In this document: positions 49,951 through 57,366 of the stretch, in pieces
How the letters are laid out: each line of letters starts with the position of its first letter
Numbering within the stretch: the stretch's first letter is position 1
Assembly: GCA_965371225.1 (NCBI GenBank)
Contig: CBDUXP010000003.1
Coordinates: 62,001 to 126,000, forward strand
DNA length: 64,000 bases
Direction: 5' to 3'
DNA from: CBDUXP01 sp965371225 [NCBI: uncultured bacterium]
Lineage (GTDB): Bacteria; Abyssobacteria; SURF-5; CBDUXP01
Notes under the pieces: model-generated
Databases searched by the model: none
What the model was told of the DNA's origin: nothing
Seen by the model: only the letters and a program-made list of their open reading frames with translations
Translations under genes and position numbers: made by a program

Positions 49951-51060
49951 ATGCGCGTCGGCATTCCGAAAGAGATCAAGGCCGACGAGCACCGCGTGGC
50001 GATCACCCCATCGGGCGTAGCCGCGCTGACGGCGCACGGCCACACCGTGTTCGTCGAGGCGGGGGCGGGAGTGGGCAGCCACATTCCCGACGCGGCTTTT
50101 CGGGCCGCGGGCGGGTCGATCGTGCGGGACGCGGTCCGGGTGTGGGAGCGGGCGCAGCTCGTCCTGAAAGTCAAGGAACCGCTGCCGGCCGAGTACCCAT
50201 TCCTGCGGCCCGGCTTGGTGCTGTTCACCTACCTGCATCTGGCCGCGTCCGAGAAGCTCACCCGCGCACTGCTGAAACGCAAGATTGTCGGCATCGCCTA
50301 CGAAACCGTCCAACTGGACGACGGGACGCTGCCGCTGCTCGTGCCCATGTCCGAAGTGGCAGGCCGGCTGTCCATCCAGGCGGGGGCGAAGTCGCTCGAG
50401 CTGCGCGAGGGTGGCAAGGGGATTCTGCTGCCGGGGGTGAGTGGTGTGCGGCGGGGCCGCGTCACGATCCTGGGCGCCGGTGTGGTCGGCCTCAACGCGT
50501 GCGTCGTGGCCGTAGGCTTCGGCGCGGACGTGACGATCGTCGACATCAACCCGCTGCGCCTGTCGTACGTGCGCGACGTGGTGCAGGGGCACGTGACGAC
50601 GCTCATGTCCAATTCGGCGAACATCGAAGCGGCGGTTGCGGACGCGGACCTGGTGATTGCCGGCGTGCTCATCCCCGGGGCCAAGGCGCCGAAGCTCCTC
50701 AACCGGCGATTGCTGCGCCAGATGGAGCCCGGGTCCGCGCTGGTGGACGTGGCGGTGGACCAAGGCGGGTGCTCGACCACCACGCGGCCCACCACGCACC
50801 ACGATCCCCGCTACATCGTGGATCGCGTGGTGCACTACTGTGTGGCGAACATGCCGGGCGCGGTGCCGCAGACCTCGACGTATGCCCTGACGAATGCGAC
50901 GTTGCATTACGCGCTCGCCATCGCGGACCAAGGTTGGGAAGCCGCCGTCGCAGCGGATCCCGCGCTCTTGCGGGGGGTGAATCTCGCCGACGGCCGCCTC
51001 ACGTATCCGGCCGTGGCGGATGCATTCGGCATGGCCTGCGATCCACTGCAGTTCTCCTAA
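49951..51060 (+). CDS. ald: Alanine dehydrogenase
   Basis: A 369-residue NAD-dependent L-alanine dehydrogenase. It starts with MRVGIPKEIKADEHRVAITPSGV and has KVKEPLPAEYPFLRPGLVLFTYLHLA (substrate Lys and His) and the NAD-binding loop TILGAGVVGLNACVVAVGFGADVTIVD. The length is normal. It interconverts alanine and pyruvate plus ammonia. It stands 51 nt after the beta-helix gene and 218 nt before the ileS start. Confidence 0.93.
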   Translation: MRVGIPKEIKADEHRVAITPSGVAALTAHGHTVFVEAGAGVGSHIPDAAFRAAGGSIVRDAVRVWERAQLVLKVKEPLPAEYPFLRPGLVLFTYLHLAASEKLTRALLKRKIVGIAYETVQLDDGTLPLLVPMSEVAGRLSIQAGAKSLELREGGKGILLPGVSGVRRGRVTILGAGVVGLNACVVAVGFGADVTIVDINPLRLSYVRDVVQGHVTTLMSNSANIEAAVADADLVIAGVLIPGAKAPKLLNRRLLRQMEPGSALVDVAVDQGGCSTTTRPTTHHDPRYIVDRVVHYCVANMPGAVPQTSTYALTNATLHYALAIADQGWEAAVAADPALLRGVNLADGRLTYPAVADAFGMACDPLQFS

Positions 51061-51195
51061 CCGCTGACGCTTCGCATCTGACGAACTGGCCGCGCGCGCG
51101 GGCGCCGGCCCCCGATCCATCCGGGACAGAAGGACCAGTTTTCGCGGGCCCGGGGCCGCTGCGGTGGGCTGCGGTCTGACAGTGGCCCGCGCCGC

Positions 51196-51224
51196 TTGAC
51201 CCCCCTGTTCCGGGGGTCTACCAT
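51196..51224 (+). promoter_or_regulatory. Promoter of ileS with a palindrome in its spacer
   Basis: TTGACC (51196-51201), 17 bases, TACCAT (51219-51224), with transcription expected near 51231. The spacer carries an inverted repeat GACCCCC-N7-GGGGGTC (51198-51218) overlapping the -35 box, which could be an operator or, as RNA from an upstream start, a hairpin. No T-run follows, so it is not a classic terminator. Confidence 0.5.
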
Positions 51225-51278
51225 GATTCGCTACCCTAGAAATGCGGTCGCGCGGGCCTATTGCGCGCGGGCACACGT

Positions 51279-54089
51279 ATGTCCCAACGATCGACGATCC
51301 AAACATCCGAGGCCGTCAACTATTCGGAGACGGTGCTGCTGCCGAAGACCCCGTTCCCCATGCGGGCGAACCTGCCCAAGCGGGAACCGGAGCGGCTCGC
51401 CGCCTGGCAGGCCGCGGATGTCTACGCACAAATTCGCGCCGCGCGCGCCGGTGCCCCACCGTACATCCTGCACGACGGGCCGCCGTACGCGAACGGCGAC
51501 ATTCATCTGGGCACGACGCTGAACAAGCTGCTCAAAGATTTCGTCGTCAAATACCAGACCATGCGGGGCCGGGACGCGCCGTACGTTCCCGGGTACGACT
51601 GTCATGGGTTGCCGATCGAATTCAAGGTGCTGCAGGAGTTGGGGCCGAAGGCCGCCACCATGTCCAAGGCGGAGATTCGCGCCTTGTGCCGCGACTACGC
51701 GCTCTCGTTCGTCGACTCCATGAGCCGGGATTTCCAGCGCCTCGGGGTATTCGGGACCTGGGACGATCCCTACCTGACGTTGAGCCCGACTTACGAAGCC
51801 GCCATCGTGCAGGTGTTCGCCGAGATGTACCACAAGGGCTACATCGTGCGGGGGAAAAAACCCATCCTCTGGTGTTGTCAGTGCCGCACGGCCCTCGCGG
51901 AAGCGGAAGTGGAGTACGCGGAGCACACCTCCCCTTCCATCTACGTGCGGTTTCCCGTGGTGCGCGGCTTCGACACGGTGCCGGGCGACGTCGGGATCGT
52001 AATTTGGACGACGACGCCGTGGACGCTCCCCGCCAACCGGGCCACAGCGGTACATCCCGACCACGAGTACGTTGTCGCGCGCGTGGGAGACGATCGGGTC
52101 ATCATTGCCGACGCGTTGTTGCCGGCCTACGTCAGCGTTCTGGACACGACCGACTACGAAGTGCTCGCGCGCTTCCCGGGACGCGAGCTGGAAGGGGCCG
52201 TGTACCGGCATCCGCTGGCGGACCGCGAATGCCCAGTCATCCTGGGGACGCACGTGACGCTGGAGCAGGGGACCGGGTGCGTGCACACGGCGCCCGGCCA
52301 CGGGCAGGAGGACTTCGTGGTTGGCCTGCGCTACGGGTTAGACGTGTTCAGTCCCGTGAACGACGCAGGGTGCTTCACCGAAGACGTCCCCCAATGGGCC
52401 GGGATGTCCGTCTTCGACGCGAACGCGCCGATCGTGGACGCGTTGCGCGAGTCGGGCGCCCTCGTACGAAGCGACACCCTGGAGCACAGTTACCCGCACT
52501 GCTGGCGTTGCAGCAATCCGGTCATCTTCCGGAGCACGCCGCAGTGGTTCATCAGCATGGATCACGACGGGCTGCGCGCGTCCGCGCTCGACGCGGCACA
52601 GGAAGTGAAATGGATTCCCCCGTCGGCGCGAGAACGCTTCAGCAACACCCTCGCGCAGCGGCCGGATTGGTGCATCAGCCGCCAGCGGGCGTGGGGGGTG
52701 CCCATTCCCGTGTTCTACTGCGCGGATTGCGGTGAGGTGGTGTTCGATGAGCGCATTAGCGCACACGTGATCGAACTCGTGAGGCAACACGGCGCCGACG
52801 TGTGGTTCACCCGCGAACTGACCGCGCTGATGCCCGAGGGCACGCGCTGCCCGGGGTGCGGCAGTGCGCAACTCACCAAAGAGGAAGACATCCTCGATGT
52901 GTGGTTCGAAAGCGGGGTGAGTCACCGCGCGGTGCTCGAGACGCGCGAGGAGTTGCAGTATCCGGCGGACCTGTACCTGGAAGGCAGCGACCAGCACCGC
53001 GGCTGGTTCCAGTCCTCCTTGGTGCCGGCCATGGCCACGCGCGCGCGATCGCCGTACCGGGCGGTGCTTACACACGGGTACGTGGTGGCGGCGGATGGCC
53101 GGAAGATGTCCAAGTCCCTCGGGAACAACATCCTGCCGAGCAAGGTGCTCAAGAAGTACGGAGCGGACATCCTGCGCTTGTGGGTGGCCAGCGAAAATTT
53201 TCGGGGCGACATCCGCATCAGCGATGAAATCCTGCAACGCAACGCGGATACGTATCGGAATCTCCGCAACACGTTCCGCTTCCTGCTCGGCAACGTCGCG
53301 GACTACGACCCGGCGGCGCATCCGCTGCGTCTGGAAGACTGCGACGACCTGGACCGGTACATCCTGCACCGGTTGCACGACATGTGCGGCGGCGTGACGG
53401 GCAGTTATGAGGATTTCGAGTACCATCTGGCCTTGCAGCAGTTGAAAAGGTTCTGCAGCATCGATCTGAGCAATCTCTATCTCGATGTGCGGAAGGATCG
53501 GCTGTACTGCGAACCGGCCGACGAGCCGGCACGGCGCGCTACCCGGGCCGTGATGTACCGCGCGCTTCACACGCTGGCGCGCCTGGCAGCGCCCATCTTG
53601 GCCTACACCGCGGACGAAGTCTGGCATCTCGTGCCCGGCACGGATGGCACCAGCGTGCACTTGGCTGCCTGGCCGGAGCCGGACTCGGCGTGGCGCGATC
53701 CGGACCTCGCCGCGGAGTGGGTGCGCATTCTCGGGGTGCGCGAGGCGGTGCTCGCCGCCTTGGAAGGGCCGCGGGCGGCGAAGAAGATTGGCTCCGGCCT
53801 CGAAGCGGCCGTGACCGTAACCATTGCCGACGCGGAGAGGCGCAGTGCGGTTGAGGCGCTCGGCGCCGACTTCGCCGCCGTGTGCATTGTCTCGGCGGCG
53901 ACCGTGGTGGCGACCCCACCGGACACCCCCGGGACGCTGCACCGCACGGTCGGGGATGGGGTGACGGTTGACGTGGCGCGGGCGCGCGGGGCAAAGTGCG
54001 GTAGATGTTGGCGGTATCTGGAATCGGTCGGTGCGCATCCGGCGCACCCGGTGCTCTGCGACCGTTGCATCGCAGTGGTGGGGGCCTGA
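51279..54089 (+). CDS. ileS: Isoleucyl-tRNA synthetase
   Basis: A 936-residue class Ia synthetase. It has the HIGH-type motif in DGPPYANGDIHLGTTLNK (near residue 60), a connective editing domain, the KMSKS loop in DGRKMSKSLGNN (near residue 610), and a C-terminal zinc site CGRCW...CDRC. The length is normal for bacterial IleRS. The ATG at 51279 is preferred, with a TTG at 51261 as alternative. It charges tRNA-Ile. It is followed by the dksA-like, lspA and lgt genes, a grouping (ileS-lspA) common in bacteria. Confidence 0.96.
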   Translation: MSQRSTIQTSEAVNYSETVLLPKTPFPMRANLPKREPERLAAWQAADVYAQIRAARAGAPPYILHDGPPYANGDIHLGTTLNKLLKDFVVKYQTMRGRDAPYVPGYDCHGLPIEFKVLQELGPKAATMSKAEIRALCRDYALSFVDSMSRDFQRLGVFGTWDDPYLTLSPTYEAAIVQVFAEMYHKGYIVRGKKPILWCCQCRTALAEAEVEYAEHTSPSIYVRFPVVRGFDTVPGDVGIVIWTTTPWTLPANRATAVHPDHEYVVARVGDDRVIIADALLPAYVSVLDTTDYEVLARFPGRELEGAVYRHPLADRECPVILGTHVTLEQGTGCVHTAPGHGQEDFVVGLRYGLDVFSPVNDAGCFTEDVPQWAGMSVFDANAPIVDALRESGALVRSDTLEHSYPHCWRCSNPVIFRSTPQWFISMDHDGLRASALDAAQEVKWIPPSARERFSNTLAQRPDWCISRQRAWGVPIPVFYCADCGEVVFDERISAHVIELVRQHGADVWFTRELTALMPEGTRCPGCGSAQLTKEEDILDVWFESGVSHRAVLETREELQYPADLYLEGSDQHRGWFQSSLVPAMATRARSPYRAVLTHGYVVAADGRKMSKSLGNNILPSKVLKKYGADILRLWVASENFRGDIRISDEILQRNADTYRNLRNTFRFLLGNVADYDPAAHPLRLEDCDDLDRYILHRLHDMCGGVTGSYEDFEYHLALQQLKRFCSIDLSNLYLDVRKDRLYCEPADEPARRATRAVMYRALHTLARLAAPILAYTADEVWHLVPGTDGTSVHLAAWPEPDSAWRDPDLAAEWVRILGVREAVLAALEGPRAAKKIGSGLEAAVTVTIADAERRSAVEALGADFAAVCIVSAATVVATPPDTPGTLHRTVGDGVTVDVARARGAKCGRCWRYLESVGAHPAHPVLCDRCIAVVGA

Positions 54090-54099
54090 AGAGGTAAGC

Positions 54100-54846
54100 A
54101 TGGCGAAGCGCTCGACGACAAAATCCTCCAAATCCAAATCCGGTGGCACGCGGAGCACGACCTCCAAGACCTCCCGACCGAAGGCCAAGGCGAAGCCCAA
54201 GGCGAAGAGCACGACGACCAGCCGGAAGAAGGGGACGGGTGCCACCAAGGGGACCGCGAAGAAAGCCGCGACCACGAAGGCGGGAACAAAGAAAACCGCG
54301 ACCAAGTCCCCCGCAAAGCGGAAAGCCAGCGGATCGAAGGTTCGGAGGCCGACCCTCGCCACCAAGAAGGCCGACAGCGCGGCAGCAGCGGCCCTGGCGA
54401 CGGCGCCGCCCCCCGACCCCGCGGCGGACCTGGGCCTGACGCCACTGGCGGAGGAAAAACTCCCCCCGGTGAAATTCGGCAAACGTGACCTGGCCGAAAT
54501 TGAAAAAGCGCTGCATCGAGTTCGCGACCAGTTAGCGCAGGATGTGGACGCCATCACGCAGAACAACCTCACGCATTCCGGGCGCGAGATGTCAGGGGAC
54601 TTGAGCGGGTACGGCTTCCACATGGCCGATGTGGCTACGGACAACTTCGCCCGCGAGATGGAACTCAACATCGCTACGGGCGAAACCGATCGGCTCCGGC
54701 TGCTCGAGGAAGCGCGCGACCGGCTGCAGGATGGCACGTTCGGCCGATGCCAGGTGTGCGCCGAACCGATCAACGTGGCTCGCTTGAAGGTGATTCCCTA
54801 CGCGCGCCTGTGCATCCGCTGCGCCGAGGAGGCTGAGCGGCCCTGA
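54100..54846 (+). CDS. DksA/TraR-type zinc-finger protein with a histone-H1-like N-terminal tail
   Basis: A 248-residue protein. The first ~100 residues are almost entirely Lys/Ala/Thr/Ser/Pro, like bacterial histone H1-like tails. Residues ~125-248 form a DksA-like module: a coiled-coil (LAEIEKALHRVRDQLAQDVDA), then the C4 zinc finger CQVC-AEPINVARLKVIPYARL-CIRC and EEAERP. DksA proteins bind RNA polymerase with ppGpp, and the Lys tail would add nonspecific DNA or RNA binding. The DksA tip D-x-x-D/A pattern cannot be confirmed. It lies 10 nt after ileS with GAGG upstream, and 17 nt before lspA. Confidence 0.82.
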   Translation: MAKRSTTKSSKSKSGGTRSTTSKTSRPKAKAKPKAKSTTTSRKKGTGATKGTAKKAATTKAGTKKTATKSPAKRKASGSKVRRPTLATKKADSAAAAALATAPPPDPAADLGLTPLAEEKLPPVKFGKRDLAEIEKALHRVRDQLAQDVDAITQNNLTHSGREMSGDLSGYGFHMADVATDNFAREMELNIATGETDRLRLLEEARDRLQDGTFGRCQVCAEPINVARLKVIPYARLCIRCAEEAERP

Positions 54847-54863
54847 GCGAGGCACGGGCCCCG

Positions 54864-55376
54864 ATGGCGCCTTCGCGTTCCCCCCACGGCTGGTGGCTCC
54901 TGGTCGGCATTGTCGCCGGGGGCGTGCTGCTGGATCAGGTGACGAAGGGGCTGGTCCGCGCCCATATTCCCCCGGGCGACGCCTTGACCGTCATCCCGGG
55001 GTGTTTCGATCTGGTCCACGGGCAGAACACGGGGATTGTGTTTGGCTTGTTTCGTGCCGTGCCCGGCTTGTTCAAGGTGCTCAACCTTCTGACCGTCCCC
55101 CTCCTGCTGTGGGGCTACGTGGCGCTGCCGCTAACCCGCGGGGGGCAGGTGGCGTGGAGTGCCATCATCGCCGGAGCCGTGGGCAACTCCATCGACCGCG
55201 TGGCGATCGGCCACGTGACGGACTTCATCGATTGGTACCTGGGGTCGTACCATTGGTACGCTTTCAACGTCGCGGACGCCTGCATCCTGGTCGGCGTGAT
55301 CGCCATCATCGGCTTCAACCTGCTGCTGCCAACTCCCGTTCCGCCCGCGTCTTCCGATGTTTCCGATCCTGTTTGA
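54864..55376 (+). CDS. lspA: Lipoprotein signal peptidase
   Basis: A 170-residue inner-membrane aspartic peptidase with four hydrophobic helices. The catalytic Asp pair lies in GAVGNSIDRV and FNVADACI, and GQNTGIVFGLF is a family block. It removes signal peptides from prolipoproteins after Lgt has lipidated them. Its gene overlaps lgt by 20 nt, so both steps are encoded together. It follows the dksA-like gene by 17 nt. Confidence 0.94.
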   Translation: MAPSRSPHGWWLLVGIVAGGVLLDQVTKGLVRAHIPPGDALTVIPGCFDLVHGQNTGIVFGLFRAVPGLFKVLNLLTVPLLLWGYVALPLTRGGQVAWSAIIAGAVGNSIDRVAIGHVTDFIDWYLGSYHWYAFNVADACILVGVIAIIGFNLLLPTPVPPASSDVSDPV

Positions 55377-56124
55377 ACTGGGGCGCTTCCCCGTGCGCAG
55401 CTACGGCGTCATGCTGGCGCTGGCTTTCCTCGCGGGCATCGCGCTGGCGCGGCGGGATGCGCCACGCATTGGCGTAGACCCGGACGCCATCTCCGACCTG
55501 GGCGTGTGGGTCATCCTCTCCGCGATCGTGGGGTCGCGGGTGTTCTACATCCTGTTCTACAGCTGGGACACGGTGGTGCAGGATCCCTTGGAGGCCCTGA
55601 AGCTGTGGCATGGCGGCCTCGTGTTCTACGGGGGACTTGTCGGTGCCGTGGCGGCCAGCGCCGTGTTTCTCTGGCGCCGCGGGCTCCCCGTCATGACCGT
55701 GGTGGACCTCAGCGCGCCCGCGATCGCCCTGGGCCAAGGCATCGGGCGGCTCGGCTGTTTTCTCAACGGCTGCTGCTACGGGGTGGTGTGCGAGTTGCCG
55801 GTGGGCGTCACGTTCCCGTCGCCCCCCCCCCCCCATCCCGTCCATCCCACGCAGCTGTATGAGGCCGCCGCCCAATTGTGCTGGGCGGCCGTGCTCTGGC
55901 GGCTGCGCACCCGGCTCCCGCAGCCCGGCGCGATGATCTCACTCTACGTGTTGACGTACGCCGCCAGCCGATTTGTTATTGAGTTCGTGCGCGGAGACGG
56001 CAACCCCATGTACGGGGCCCTCAGCTTGTCCCAGTGGATCAGTGTCGTGGCGGTGGTGGGGGTGGGGTGCGCCTGGCTGGTGTACGTCAGCCGGCGCCGG
56101 GCCGCCGCGTCGGTCCAGGGGTAG
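55357..56124 (+). CDS. lgt: Prolipoprotein diacylglyceryl transferase
   Basis: A 255-residue membrane enzyme that transfers diacylglycerol from phosphatidylglycerol to the lipobox Cys. Family motifs include FELGRFPVRSYGVMLALAFL, LVFYGGLVGAV, GRLGCFLNGCCYG and the region HPTQLYEAAAQ. A run of 13 C bases (55822-55834) encodes S-P-P-P-P-H just before HPVHPTQLYE and could cause slippage. As read here the frame stays intact. It ends the ileS-dksA-lspA-lgt unit and converges with the EIIA-zinc-ribbon gene, leaving 9 nt. Confidence 0.93.
   Translation: MFPILFELGRFPVRSYGVMLALAFLAGIALARRDAPRIGVDPDAISDLGVWVILSAIVGSRVFYILFYSWDTVVQDPLEALKLWHGGLVFYGGLVGAVAASAVFLWRRGLPVMTVVDLSAPAIALGQGIGRLGCFLNGCCYGVVCELPVGVTFPSPPPPHPVHPTQLYEAAAQLCWAAVLWRLRTRLPQPGAMISLYVLTYAASRFVIEFVRGDGNPMYGALSLSQWISVVAVVGVGCAWLVYVSRRRAAASVQG
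55822..55834 (+). repeat. Homopolymeric C13 tract inside lgt
   Basis: Thirteen consecutive C bases encode four Pro codons plus the first base of a His codon. A change of one or two C bases would shift the frame before the conserved HPTQLYE motif and inactivate Lgt. Tracts this long are typical of phase-variable genes, but an error in the read is equally possible. Confidence 0.85.
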
Positions 56125-56133
56125 CGGCCGCCC

Positions 56134-56958
56134 TCAGGACACCACGTACAAGTAGCGGGTGCAGGACGGGCAGGTGGCGAGGCGCTCGGTGGCCCGCAGC
56201 TCCTGGGCGTAGGCGGTCGAAAACTGCATGTAACATCCCTGACAGATGCCCGCTTCGGAGGCGACAATTGCCAGGCCGCCTCGCCGCCGCAGCTTTTCAT
56301 AGTGGCGGCGCACGCGCTCTGAAATGCAGGAGCGGACGTGGGCGATGCGCTCTTCCAATGCGGCGTTGGATCGGGAGCCCGCCGGCCGCTGATCCTCCAA
56401 CCGCTGCAGCCGGATGAGCCGGGACACCTCCGGACTGAGCGCCGTCGGCGGAAGGACACTGCTCGCCGGGGAGGCGCGGTCGTCCAGGGTGGGATTCTCT
56501 GAGTACTGATCCGCGGCAGTCAAGAGTTCGTCCAGGAGACGATCGGCCGGGGCATGCAGGATGCGGTCCGCCAGACCGTCATGCAGCAGCATCCGCGTCA
56601 GGGTGCTGATGATAAACAGATACCGCGCCGCTTCCTTCGGCGGGTACAGGATGAGGAAGACCAGGTGCACGGGCGCCCGGTCGATGCTGTCGAAATCCAG
56701 GCCGTCCTTGTGGCGCCCGAGGGCGCACACGATACGTTTCAACGCGGGGATGCGCGCGTGGGGGATGGCCACGGCATGTCCGATCCCGGTGGAATCCAGG
56801 GCTTCCCGCTCCAAGACGCGCTCCGCGATCATCTCCCCATCCGGGAGGCGCCGGTAGCGCTTGACGGTGGTAATGAGCTGCTGAATCGCGTCGAGTTTAT
56901 TGTCGCAGGTGAGGTCGGGCAGGATCGAACTGGCAGTGAAATACTCGCCGAAATTCAT
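56134..56958 (-). CDS. PTS EIIA-Ntr-type domain fused to a C4 zinc ribbon
   Basis: A 274-residue protein. Residues 1-150 form an EIIA (fructose/nitrogen PTS) domain with active-site His67 in GIGHAVAIPHARIPALK, as in PtsN. A low-complexity linker and a helical segment (LEERIAHVRSCISERVRRHYEKLRRR) follow, and then a C4 zinc ribbon with C239-x2-C242 and C263-x2-C266 (GICQGCYMQF, LATCPSC), like the zf-RING_7 ribbon of DUF164 proteins. PtsN-like domains are regulatory phosphoacceptors. The fusion to an RNA/protein-binding ribbon is not one I know. I chose the ATG at 56958; one at 56988 is possible. A strong promoter lies ~110 nt upstream. No EI/HPr is nearby. Confidence 0.8.
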   Translation of the reverse strand: MNFGEYFTASSILPDLTCDNKLDAIQQLITTVKRYRRLPDGEMIAERVLEREALDSTGIGHAVAIPHARIPALKRIVCALGRHKDGLDFDSIDRAPVHLVFLILYPPKEAARYLFIISTLTRMLLHDGLADRILHAPADRLLDELLTAADQYSENPTLDDRASPASSVLPPTALSPEVSRLIRLQRLEDQRPAGSRSNAALEERIAHVRSCISERVRRHYEKLRRRGGLAIVASEAGICQGCYMQFSTAYAQELRATERLATCPSCTRYLYVVS

Positions 56959-57066
56959 GGAGGAAAGTGTGCGCGTCGTAGAACTCATGGCCCGCCGTGG
57001 ATGGGTCGAGCGTGATCCAGCCTCTTCACTATACCGCGAGTTGACGCGGTGCGGCAGAGGCGCCGA

Positions 57067-57096
57067 ATTATATGGTGTCCGCCACTGGCTCCTCAA
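57067..57096 (-). promoter_or_regulatory. Promoter of the EIIA-zinc-ribbon gene
   Basis: Minus-strand TTGAGG (57096-57091), 18 bases, and a perfect TATAAT (57072-57067). Transcription would begin near 57060, about 100 nt before the ATG. Confidence 0.7.
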
Positions 57097-57229
57097 GCCC
57101 CTCATGGGGCTCCCACGGGCGGCAATTCGATGGACCACGCTGGATAGTGCCTGTTTCAGCACTAGTCAATTTTTGCCGATTCGTGGTAGCATTACTTTCA
57201 GCAGAATTGCAGACTCTGGCGGTAACACG

Positions 57230-57258
57230 TTGACCCGACAGGGCTTTTGTGATAGCCT
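57230..57258 (+). promoter_or_regulatory. Candidate promoter of the TPR operon
   Basis: TTGACC (57230-57235), 17 bases, TAGCCT (57253-57258). The resulting leader to the ATG at 57367 is about 100 nt. Nearly the same boxes occur before the cytochrome-fusion gene. Confidence 0.5.
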
Positions 57259-57366
57259 TCCCCAACATACGGTAGCTCAGGACTGCTAGGGACACTACTG
57301 AGAGTAGCTTACCCCTGAGGGACACCGTCTCCCGTTCCCGCCCCGTGAGATGGATAAGGAAGTCGG

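Larger units (their letters stand above)
56959..57366. other. Divergent regulatory gap
   Basis: 408 nt between the leftward EIIA-zinc-ribbon gene and the rightward TPR gene. It is distinctly less GC-rich than the genes and contains no convincing open frame. It holds one clear promoter in each direction (57067-57096 minus, 57230-57258 plus). Confidence 0.7.
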
